In this document: piece by piece, positions 1 to 5,193 of the stretch
Layout of the letters: the number at the start of each line of letters is the position of its first letter
How positions within the stretch are numbered: the first letter of the stretch is position 1
NCBI GenBank assembly: GCA_036568605.1
Contig: DATCSE010000464.1
Coordinates: forward strand, 1-12,681
DNA length: 12,681 nucleotides
Reading direction: 5' to 3'
Origin: DATCSE01 sp036568605
Lineage (GTDB): Bacteria; Pseudomonadota; Gammaproteobacteria; Burkholderiales; Burkholderiaceae_C
Position numbers and translations under genes: made by a program
Notes under the pieces: model-generated
Database searches by the model: none
What the model was told of the DNA's origin: nothing
What the model saw: the letters and a program-made list of their open reading frames with translations, nothing else

Positions 1-132
1 GGGTACGGCTTGGTCGCCGGGATTGCGCGACGGCACCGCCGTTTCGCGCGGGGTGCGCGGGTCAGGGTGTGCGGCAGGTCGATCGGATGCTGTGTGTCGG
101 CCGCTGGCCGATTGGGTGGACTCGTGAGGCAT
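1..132 (-). CDS. Hypothetical protein, N-terminal part only (runs off the left edge)
   Basis: Reading the minus strand from an ATG at 132-130, 44 codons stay open to the window edge. The ATG is preceded by AGGAGA (complement of 137-142), the same type of Shine-Dalgarno used by several other genes in this window, which is the main support. The visible residues begin MPHESTQSASGRHTASD and are hydrophilic, rich in Pro, Ser, Thr, Arg and Asp, with no signal peptide or membrane segment, so this end is probably disordered. About 70% of codons end in G or C, as expected for a gene here. No family is recognisable from this fragment. It is divergent from the secreted-repeat gene at 318, with about 185 bp between them. 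The sequence left of the window would show whether the frame continues. Confidence 0.45.
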   Translation of the reverse strand, partial: MPHESTQSASGRHTASDRPAAHPDPRTPRETAVPSRNPGDQAVP

Positions 133-197
133 GGTGTCTCCTCATTCATGACAGTGAGGCTGGCCATGCGGCAAACGAGGTTCCCGCGATTCGCGAG

Positions 198-219
198 GTA
201 GGTCCGTGCCTACTGGCAT
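198..219 (+). promoter_or_regulatory. CCTAC/GTAGG inverted pair between divergent genes
   Basis: GTAGG (198-202) and CCTAC (209-213) face each other across 6 bases, and CCTAC is followed by TGGCAT. The pair lies between the divergent genes starting at 132 and 318. The same pentamer recurs in other intergenic regions of this window (see findings). A regulatory role is inferred only from recurrence and position. Confidence 0.25.
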
Positions 220-317
220 CCGCAGATCCCTCTGACTGCGGCTCGGGGAGCCGGCCGCTGTCGCGCCATGCAGCTTGCGGTCAACGTACGTCAACGCCCT
301 TCGCCCAGGAGACGGAC

Positions 318-716
318 ATGCCCAAGTTCTTTTCGATTTGCACTGCGTTGGCACCGCCCGTGATGTTGCTCGCTTTGAGCAGCCCTAGCGTGACCCCTGC
401 GCAGACCGTGGCGACGCCTGAGCCGGCTTCCAGCGCATCAGCCGTCGCCAACAGCAACAAGGCCGGGAAGCCGCCCGTGGATGCGGCTGCTGCGCGGGCC
501 AACGTTGCGACCAAGAAGCCGGCGAAGGAGGGGTCGCAGGCCGGTCCGACACCCGCGTCCGGGGCCGACACGTCGGCCGACAAGGCCGCGAAGGGCAACA
601 AAGCCGGCAAGCCGCCTGTGGATGCCGCTGCCTCGCAGGCAGACATCGCGACGCGCAAGCCCGCAAAGCCCGGCGCGCAGGCCGGACCGGAACCTGCCTC
701 TGCGCCTCAGCGCTGA
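318..716 (+). CDS. Secreted or periplasmic protein with two 35-residue repeats
   Basis: 132 residues. The ATG at 318 is chosen because AGGAGA lies just upstream (307-312) and the N-terminus then reads as a signal peptide: MPKF followed by a hydrophobic stretch to about residue 20, with a possible cleavage site after TPA (about residue 28). The mature part is low in complexity, rich in Ala, Lys, Pro and Gly, and contains no Cys or Trp. It holds two near-identical 35-residue units (residues 47-81 and 94-128), each starting NKAGKPPVDAAA and ending in QAGPxPAS. No enzyme domain is visible. Such Lys/Ala/Pro-rich repeats are common in small envelope proteins and in linkers, but no function can be assigned. 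A GC-rich hairpin follows the stop by about 60 bp. Longer in-frame starts back to 69 lack both the ribosome-binding site and the signal peptide. Confidence 0.75.
   Translation: MPKFFSICTALAPPVMLLALSSPSVTPAQTVATPEPASSASAVANSNKAGKPPVDAAAARANVATKKPAKEGSQAGPTPASGADTSADKAAKGNKAGKPPVDAAASQADIATRKPAKPGAQAGPEPASAPQR
456..701 (+). repeat. Two 105-bp in-frame direct repeats
   Basis: Unit 1 spans 456-560 and unit 2 spans 597-701, separated by 36 bp. Each encodes 35 residues. The protein units agree at most positions (NKAGKPPVDAAA, then a variable AR/SQ, then A-N/D-V/I-ATxKPAK, then QAGPxPAS). The DNA has drifted, mostly at third codon positions, so this looks like an old duplication kept under protein-level selection. 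Confidence 0.85.
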
Positions 717-778
717 GGCCTGGTGATCGCGCGCTCTACGCGGACAGGCTGCGCGAAGCCAATTGAGGAAGCCGACTG

Positions 779-802
779 ACCGCGACGCGGATGCGTCGCG
801 GT
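779..802. terminator. GC-rich hairpin, possible terminator
   Basis: ACCGCGACGC (779-788) and GCGTCGCGGT (793-802) form a perfect 10-bp stem with loop GGAT. It lies about 62 bp after the stop of the repeat-protein gene and 52 bp before the next ATG. There is only TTC and no true T-run after it, so it may be a weak or Rho-assisted terminator, or a 5' leader structure of the next gene. Confidence 0.45.
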
Positions 803-854
803 TCAATCGCGCGGCACAATCGCGCCGGTTGCAATCCGCCGTTTCTCCTCTTTC

Positions 855-1181
855 ATGAACGACGACGACAACCAGACGCTCGTGCCCGACTCGTTCGTCG
901 ACCTGTACCGCGACTCGCGCCAGCGGCTCACCGCACCGAAGCAGGAAGTGGCGCAGCGGTACGAATACTGCGAGGACATGGCCCAGATGCTGGTCGACAG
1001 CTGCCGGACCATTCACTTCCGCGACGGCGTCGGCGAGGAGGAGGTCCTCGATCGCGTGCTGCGCGGACTCGCGGATGGCGCACCCGGCATCGACGCCATG
1101 CATGCGGTCTGGGTCGTTCGCCGCACCGCCGAGCTGCTCGAGTGGCGTTGGACGCCGCCGCAGGCGCCAGAAGGCGGCTAG
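855..1181 (+). CDS. Small conserved protein of Burkholderiales, function unknown
   Basis: 108 residues, soluble and acidic, with no signal peptide. The pattern (MNDD start, then a segment of the form SFVDLYRDSRQRLTAP, then RYEYCEDMAQ and a C-terminal VVRRTAELLEW) matches, from memory, a family of about 110 residues common in Comamonadaceae and relatives. Family members are often labelled 'ATPase with chaperone activity', but there is no Walker motif here and the label should not be trusted. The sequence predicts mostly helix, with one Cys in the YCEDMAQ segment and one at the centre. No clear Shine-Dalgarno precedes the ATG (the upstream bases are pyrimidine-rich, CTCCTCTTTC), so it may be translated without one, or from a leaderless transcript. 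The BrkB-family gene follows on the same strand 81 bp later. Confidence 0.8.
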   Translation: MNDDDNQTLVPDSFVDLYRDSRQRLTAPKQEVAQRYEYCEDMAQMLVDSCRTIHFRDGVGEEEVLDRVLRGLADGAPGIDAMHAVWVVRRTAELLEWRWTPPQAPEGG

Positions 1182-1182
1182 T

Positions 1183-1209
1183 CCTACGCGCGGAGCAGCC
1201 GCCGCCTAC
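1183..1209 (+). promoter_or_regulatory. Two same-direction CCTAC copies upstream of the BrkB-family gene
   Basis: CCTAC occurs at 1183-1187 and 1205-1209, 22 bp apart, in the short gap between the 855-1181 gene and the membrane-protein gene. Further on is TATACT (1232-1237), a good -10 hexamer match but without a recognisable -35. A regulatory role is inferred from recurrence of the pentamer in other gaps. Confidence 0.25.
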
Positions 1210-1238
1210 GCAGCGTGAAGACGGCGCTTCCTATACTG

Positions 1239-1262
1239 GATCGCACAGGGAAGTGCGCGATC
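1239..1262 (+). promoter_or_regulatory. Hairpin with the ribosome-binding site in its loop
   Basis: GATCGCAC (1239-1246) can pair with GTGCGCGATC (1253-1262, two-base bulge). This leaves AGGGAA of the Shine-Dalgarno in the loop and ends the stem directly at the ATG at 1263. The structure could tune translation of the BrkB-family gene. It may also be chance in GC-rich DNA. Confidence 0.3.
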
Positions 1263-2417
1263 ATGTCCAAGGCTCCGACCGCCGCCGTGGAGGCACAACG
1301 GCCTCACGGCACGACCCTGCGTCGCCGGCATACGTTGTCCGAATGGTGGGGGCTCGTGAAGGCCGCGATCGCCGCCTGGTCCGACGACTATGCGCCCAGC
1401 ATGGGTGCAGCGCTGTCGTACTACAGCGTGTTCTCGATGGCCCCTCTGCTGCTGATCGTGGTCTCGGTCGCGGGCCTGGTGTTCGGCGAAGAGGCGGCGC
1501 GCGGCCAATTATTCGGTCAGTTGCGCGGACTGATGGGCACCGAGGCGGCCGCTGCGATCGAGTCGCTGCTCGCCCATCTGAGCCTGCCCGAGCGCGGCCT
1601 CAGCGCGACCGTGGTCAGCGCGGTGGTGCTGCTGATCGGCGCGACCACCGTGTTCGGCGAGCTGCAGGATGCGCTGGACCGCATCTGGCGCGCGCCGGCG
1701 CGCGTGCGCGCAACCGGCTTGTGGCGCGTGCTGCGTTCGCGGCTGCTGTCGTTCGGGATGATCCTCGGGATCGCGTTCCTGCTGATGGTGTCGCTGGTGC
1801 TGAGCGCGGCAATCTCGGCGCTCGGCAAATGGTGGGGCGGCTTCTTCGACACCTGGGAGTGGCTGCTGCAGGCCGTCAACATGGCCATCGGCTTCGCGTT
1901 GACCACCACGGTCTTCGCGATGATCTACAAGCTGATTCCGCGCGTGCACGTACGCTGGCACGATGTCTGGCTCGGCGCGTTGACCACGGCGGCACTGTTC
2001 ACCGTTGGGCGCTTTCTGATCGGCCTGTATATCGGCAAGAGCGGCGTGGCGTCGGGCTTTGGCGCGGCCGGCTCCATCGCGATCGTCTTCGTCTGGGTTT
2101 ACTACTCCTCCCAGATCTTCCTGCTCGGGGCGGAGTTCACCTGGGTCTACGCGAAGCGCTTCGGGTCGTTGCGAGGGAGCGAAGCCGCGCCGCCGTCCGC
2201 ACCGGGACCGGCGCCTGAGTCTCCAACGGGCGCCAGGACGACGCCGTCGACCATCACGCTGCCCCTGCGTCACGCGCCGATTGCGCCGCCGCAGCCGAAC
2301 GATCCGTCGGTGCGGCGGGCGGCGATGGTGCCGCGGCTCATCGCCCTGGCGCTCACGATGACAGCGGCGTTAGGCGTGCGCTGGATCGTGAGCCGCCTCG
2401 TTCACAGGTCGGGATAG
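1263..2417 (+). CDS. YihY/BrkB-family integral membrane protein
   Basis: 384 residues from the ATG at 1263, preferred over one at 1215 because AGGGAAG (1247-1253) precedes it. The family is defined by about six membrane helices and the motif seen here at residues 47-62 (SMGAALSYYSVFSMAP). Predicted helices lie near 49-75, 115-132, 162-186, 203-222, 233-257 and 267-290. Further family-like segments are FGELQDALDRIW (131-142), YKLIPRV (222-228) and SGVASGFGAAGS (260-271). The family was once thought to include RNase BN, which is wrong; its real role is unsettled, and transport or envelope functions have been proposed. Beyond about residue 300 this copy carries a Pro/Ala/Ser-rich tail and an additional hydrophobic stretch (about 356-376), longer than the core family needs. 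The 3' end overlaps the convergent PRC-barrel gene by 16 bp. Confidence 0.9.
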   Translation: MSKAPTAAVEAQRPHGTTLRRRHTLSEWWGLVKAAIAAWSDDYAPSMGAALSYYSVFSMAPLLLIVVSVAGLVFGEEAARGQLFGQLRGLMGTEAAAAIESLLAHLSLPERGLSATVVSAVVLLIGATTVFGELQDALDRIWRAPARVRATGLWRVLRSRLLSFGMILGIAFLLMVSLVLSAAISALGKWWGGFFDTWEWLLQAVNMAIGFALTTTVFAMIYKLIPRVHVRWHDVWLGALTTAALFTVGRFLIGLYIGKSGVASGFGAAGSIAIVFVWVYYSSQIFLLGAEFTWVYAKRFGSLRGSEAAPPSAPGPAPESPTGARTTPSTITLPLRHAPIAPPQPNDPSVRRAAMVPRLIALALTMTAALGVRWIVSRLVHRSG

Positions 2418-2752
2418 GACTCGACACCGTAATAGCTGTGGACGCGCCGTCCGTACTCGGACGTGAACTCCGGCATGTCGTTTTGCGCGTACTTCGGTGC
2501 GTTGTCCAGCTGCGCCTTGGTCAGCGGGACGACGTAGCCCTCCTTCGCGGTGTCGTACTTCAGCATGGACCACGGCAGCGGATAACGATCGGTCCCCATG
2601 CCGAGAAAGCCGCCGAATTCGAGCACGGCGTAGCGAACCTGGCCGGACAGTTTGTCGATCATCAGGTCATCGATCGAACCCAGCTTGTCGCCGGCCTCGT
2701 TGTAGACCTTGGTTCCCTCGACCTTGTCGGAAGAAATGATGTTCGAAGCCAT
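2402..2752 (-). CDS. PRC-barrel domain protein
   Basis: 116 residues. The start at 2752 (MASNIISS) has AGGAGA a few bases upstream; an in-frame ATG at 2788 lies before this site and is unlikely. The PRC-barrel signature covers about residues 4-85: SSDKVEGTKVYNEAGDKLG, then GSIDDLMIDK, then YAVLEFGGFLGMG and the YPLPWSML segment. This small beta-barrel fold is known from photosynthetic reaction-centre H subunits and the RNA-processing factor RimM. Free-standing copies in proteobacteria commonly occur with stress genes such as those for CsbD- or BON-domain proteins, and their exact task is unknown. The C-terminal 30 residues are charged and Tyr-rich. It is convergent with and overlaps the BrkB-family gene, and is divergent from the secreted cysteine-repeat gene across 273 bp. 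A terminator-like hairpin lies in its leader. Confidence 0.9.
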   Translation of the reverse strand: MASNIISSDKVEGTKVYNEAGDKLGSIDDLMIDKLSGQVRYAVLEFGGFLGMGTDRYPLPWSMLKYDTAKEGYVVPLTKAQLDNAPKYAQNDMPEFTSEYGRRVHSYYGVESYPDL

Positions 2753-2780
2753 TGAAGTCTCCTGCGAGAAAGGGTGGAAG

Positions 2781-2807
2781 AAAAACAAGACGTGCCGTGC
2801 ACGTCCC
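2781..2807 (-). terminator. Intrinsic-terminator-like hairpin in the leader of the PRC-barrel gene
   Basis: On the minus strand GACGTGC (2805-2799), loop ACG, and GCACGTC (2795-2789) form a perfect 7-bp stem, extendable by G-U pairs. It is followed at once by TTGTTTTTCTT. This is the classic layout of a Rho-independent terminator, yet it lies only about 36 bases before the ATG at 2752 and no minus-strand gene is visible upstream. It could be a transcription attenuator of the PRC-barrel gene, or the end of a small RNA made from the 2806-3020 gap. Confidence 0.5.
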
Positions 2808-2861
2808 GAAGCTTCTTTATGCGCCGCGAGCTACGGGCCAACGATAGGAGAGGGCGACGAT

Positions 2862-2910
2862 CTGCTGTAGGCATTCGCGACCGCCGTGCATCTGCAGGTA
2901 GGACGGGAAC
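2862..2910 (-). promoter_or_regulatory. Two CCTAC copies 31 bp apart upstream of the PRC-barrel gene
   Basis: On the minus strand CCTAC occurs at 2902-2898 (within TCCCGTCCTACCTGCAG) and 2871-2867 (within GAATGCCTACAGCAG). Their spacing of 31 bp is about three helical turns. They lie in the 273-bp gap shared by the divergent PRC-barrel and cysteine-repeat genes. A regulatory role is inferred from recurrence elsewhere in the window. Confidence 0.3.
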
Positions 2911-3025
2911 TACGGTCGCTCGCGCCGCCGTCTGCTGCTGTGCGCTCCGTGTTTTGCACACACTGCGGTCACTCGCCGCGAAAGCTGTTCGCGTGCGGGC
3001 GTGAACCATGCGAAAGGAACCGATG

Positions 3026-3601
3026 ATGAACACCACTCTGACAGCCACGGGCCGCTGTCGGCGCGATTGGAAATCTCCGTTGATGGCCGTGCTTCTCTGC
3101 CTGAGCGGCGGCGCGTTTGCCGCGGGGATGTCGCATGCCGACTACTCGGCGAAGAAGGACCAGATCAGCGCCGACTACAAGGCCGACAAGGCCGCCTGCG
3201 ACAAGCTCACGGGCAACGCCAAGGATGTCTGCGTCGAGAAGGCCAAGGGCAAGGAAGACGTTGCGAAGGCCGAACTCGAGTACGCGTACACCGGCAAGGA
3301 CAGCGACGCCATCAAGGTCGCCGAGAAGAAGGCCGACGCGGACTATGCGGTCGCCAAGGAAATGTGCGACGACAAGAAGGGCAACGACAAGGACGTCTGC
3401 GTGCAGCAAGCCAAGACCAACCACACGAAGGCCTTGGCCGACGCGAAGATGAACAAGAAGGTCGGCTCGGCCGAGAAGGATGCCGCGCAGGACAAGCGTG
3501 ACGCCGACTACAAGCTCGCCGTCGAGAAATGCGACAGCCTGAACGGCGACGCGAAGGCGACTTGCGTGAAGGACGCGAAGGCGCGTTTCGGCAAGTCCTG
3601 A
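3026..3601 (+). CDS. Secreted Lys/Asp-rich protein with three paired-cysteine repeats
   Basis: 191 residues from the ATG at 3026, seven bases after AAAGGA (3013-3018). The adjacent ATG at 3023 is nearly as good, while the one at 3008 precedes the ribosome-binding site. A signal peptide is evident: basic residues, a hydrophobic core (19-28), and likely cleavage near GGAFAA (about residue 32-33). The mature protein is highly charged and helical. It holds three related units near 49-74, 104-130 and 159-185, each with ADY, then Cys-Asp, then G-N/D-x-K, then Cys-Val and AK. The Cys pairs are C59/C69, C114/C125 and C169/C180. Six cysteines in a periplasmic protein suggest three local disulfides. 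Similar proteins in this order are often named TolA-like or cell-envelope proteins because of the coiled, charged composition. The function is unknown. A strong hairpin follows the stop. Confidence 0.85.
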   Translation: MNTTLTATGRCRRDWKSPLMAVLLCLSGGAFAAGMSHADYSAKKDQISADYKADKAACDKLTGNAKDVCVEKAKGKEDVAKAELEYAYTGKDSDAIKVAEKKADADYAVAKEMCDDKKGNDKDVCVQQAKTNHTKALADAKMNKKVGSAEKDAAQDKRDADYKLAVEKCDSLNGDAKATCVKDAKARFGKS

Positions 3602-3645
3602 AGCCGCAGGAACAACAAGCCGAAAGGAAGACAGAAGCAAGAAAG

Positions 3646-3671
3646 AGAAGCCGGCCCGCGGGCCGGCTTCT
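3646..3671. terminator. Bidirectional terminator hairpin between convergent genes
   Basis: A perfect 26-bp palindrome: AGAAGCCGGCC (3646-3656), centre CGCG, and GGCCGGCTTCT (3661-3671). On the plus strand it is followed by TCATGG with few Ts; on the minus strand it is followed by CTTTCTTGCTTC, which is T-rich. It lies 44 bp after the cysteine-repeat gene and 31 bp after the stop of the minus-strand gene 3703-4098. It therefore fits a shared terminator, better for the minus-strand transcript. Confidence 0.8.
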
Positions 3672-3702
3672 TCATGGTCTCAGCGTTTGCGGGAAGGCGG
3701 CT

Positions 3703-4098
3703 TCAGCTCCGCGACGAGCGTTCGCGCTCGCGCGACTCCGCGTCGCTGTCGTCCATGCGGTCGTTCGCGTCGTCGCGGGCATGCGCACGGCCGGCCTCCT
3801 CGGCGCGCTTCAGCTCCTCGGCCTCGCGCTCGCTGCGCGGCTGGGCAGCCTGCGCGGCGCTTTCGACCTGCCCGGATTCGACGAACTCGCGGGCCGACTG
3901 GTCGTACCGCCGCGTCGCTTCGTAGTTGCCTTCGCCTTGCACATCGGCGTTGCCGCTGCTGCTGTCGCGCGCGGCGGGGTTGGTCTGCTCGCGGGGTTGT
4001 TGTTGTTGTCCTTCCTGTTGCGGTGCGGACGGTTGCTTGCGCGCGCGCGGCTTGCGCGAACCGGACGTCGCGCCCGGTGAAGATGATCGGGTGTTCAT
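3703..4098 (-). CDS. Hydrophilic, mostly disordered protein with a NYEATRRYDQSAREFVESG motif
   Basis: 131 residues. The ATG at 4098 has AGGAGA (complement of 4103-4108) at good spacing. No signal peptide or membrane helix is present. Residues 1-55 are rich in Ser, Pro, Gln and Arg with a short Gln run (31-34). Residues 56-85 contain a compact segment GEGNYEATRRYDQSA followed by REFVESGQVESAA, which resembles a motif found in small uncharacterised proteins of many proteobacteria, from memory. Residues 86-131 are a charged Glu/Arg/Asp helix-like tail. Composition and company fit a stress-type protein, but no activity can be assigned. It is divergent from Ku across 240 bp and convergent with the cysteine-repeat gene through the shared hairpin. 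Confidence 0.8.
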   Translation of the reverse strand: MNTRSSSPGATSGSRKPRARKQPSAPQQEGQQQQPREQTNPAARDSSSGNADVQGEGNYEATRRYDQSAREFVESGQVESAAQAAQPRSEREAEELKRAEEAGRAHARDDANDRMDDSDAESRERERSSRS

Positions 4099-4220
4099 CG
4101 TGACTCTCCTGTCGAAGGTGCGGGAAGAAGGGGGACGGCGTGCCGCGTCGCCGGTGCGATGCGGACCTCGCCACCATAGAGTCCCGTCGCCGCGCGCTCG
4201 ACCGGGCAGAGTCGCGACGC

Positions 4221-4246
4221 GGCGTAGGCGTCGTCCGACGTCGGAC
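4221..4246. promoter_or_regulatory. 14-bp perfect palindrome beside a GTAGG copy, upstream of Ku
   Basis: GTCCGACGTCGGAC (4233-4246) is its own reverse complement. It lies 92 bp before the Ku ATG and 134 bp before the ATG of the divergent gene at 4098. GTAGG (4224-4228) is adjacent, giving the minus-strand string GGACGACGCCTACGCC. This is a plausible dimeric regulator site for either or both genes, inferred from symmetry and position only. Confidence 0.35.
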
Positions 4247-4338
4247 CCAGCCGACAAGCGGATGCGCGATGCGCCGATTCTTCGGCTCGCAGTTCCCTCC
4301 GTATCGTGAAAGCCGTGTGAAGCGAACAGGAGAGCTCG

Positions 4339-5193
4339 ATGGCACGCGCAGTCTGGAAGGGCGCGATCGCGTTCGGTCTGGTCCACGTTCCGGTGGCCCT
4401 GTACCCGGCCTCGCAGGAGAGCGAGGTCAACTTCGACTGGCTGGACAAGCGTTCGCTGGATCCGGTGGGCTACAAGCGGATCAACAAGCGGACCGGCAAG
4501 GAAGTCGACAAGCGCCACATCGTCAAGGGCGTCGAGCAGGACGACGGCCGCTACGTCGTGCTCAGCGACGACGAAGTGCGCGAGGCCTACCCGCGCACGA
4601 CGCAAACCATCGAGATCGAGGATTTCGTGCCGGCCAGCGAGATCTCGTTCGTGTACCTCGAGAAGCCGTACTACCTGGAACCGGTCGGCCGGGCGGAGAA
4701 GCCGTATGCGCTGCTGCGTGAGGCGATGGCCAGTGCTTCGCTGATCGGCATCGCCCGCATGGTGATGCACAACAAGGAACACCTGGTTGCGCTGCTGCCG
4801 GCCGGCCCGGCGCTGATGCTGGGAACCTTGCGCTGGTCGAACGAGGTGCGCCCAGCCGATCAGCTCAACCTGCCGCCCGAAGGCAAGGCGCAGCTGCGCG
4901 ATACGGAACTCGACATGGCGCGCCAGCTGATCGACCGCATGAAGACATCATGGAAGCCCGACAAGTATGCCGACCGCTTCAGCGACGCCATCAGGAAGCT
5001 GGTCGCCGCCAAGGCCAAGGCCGGCGAGGCGAAGACGGTCGAGCCGCTCGAAGAAGCGCCCTCCAGCGGCGAGACCAATGTCGTCGACCTCACGGAGCTG
5101 CTGAGGAGCAGCCTGGGTCAGCGCAAGGCGCCGCGTAGAAGCTCTTCGCGCTCCGCCGCGGCCCACGCGACGAAGAAGACAGCACGCGCCTGA
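4339..5193 (+). CDS. ku: Ku protein, non-homologous end joining
   Basis: 284 residues, a usual bacterial Ku length. Ku forms a homodimeric ring that threads onto DNA double-strand ends and recruits the ligase/polymerase LigD. The start at 4339 has AGGAGA (4328-4333) upstream, and MARAVWKGAIAFGLVHVPVA is the standard beginning of the family. The core beta-barrel domain covers about 1-220, with FDWLDKR (32-38), GYKRINKRTGKEV (44-56), YFLEP-like YYLEPVG (111-117) and the KPYALLREAM segment (121-130). The minimal C-terminal region near 248-260 (VVDLTELLRSSL) matches the part known to contact LigD. After it comes a basic Lys/Arg/Ser/Ala tail (262-284), of a type that promotes DNA binding and threading in other Ku proteins. 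LigD is not in the window. The stop abuts the stop of the convergent gene with no gap. Bacterial NHEJ usually serves in stationary phase, desiccation or spores. Confidence 0.97.
   Translation: MARAVWKGAIAFGLVHVPVALYPASQESEVNFDWLDKRSLDPVGYKRINKRTGKEVDKRHIVKGVEQDDGRYVVLSDDEVREAYPRTTQTIEIEDFVPASEISFVYLEKPYYLEPVGRAEKPYALLREAMASASLIGIARMVMHNKEHLVALLPAGPALMLGTLRWSNEVRPADQLNLPPEGKAQLRDTELDMARQLIDRMKTSWKPDKYADRFSDAIRKLVAAKAKAGEAKTVEPLEEAPSSGETNVVDLTELLRSSLGQRKAPRRSSSRSAAAHATKKTARA

Noticed and set aside
791..2218. 475-codon plus-strand frame overlapping the 855 and BrkB-family genes
   Set aside because: An Arg-rich shadow frame spanning two genes recognisable in other frames.
2907..2935. GGAAC and GTCTG upstream of the 3026 gene as an ECF-sigma promoter
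   Set aside because: The spacing (18 bases after GGAACTA) is longer than the usual 16 and the -10 match is partial; not convincing.
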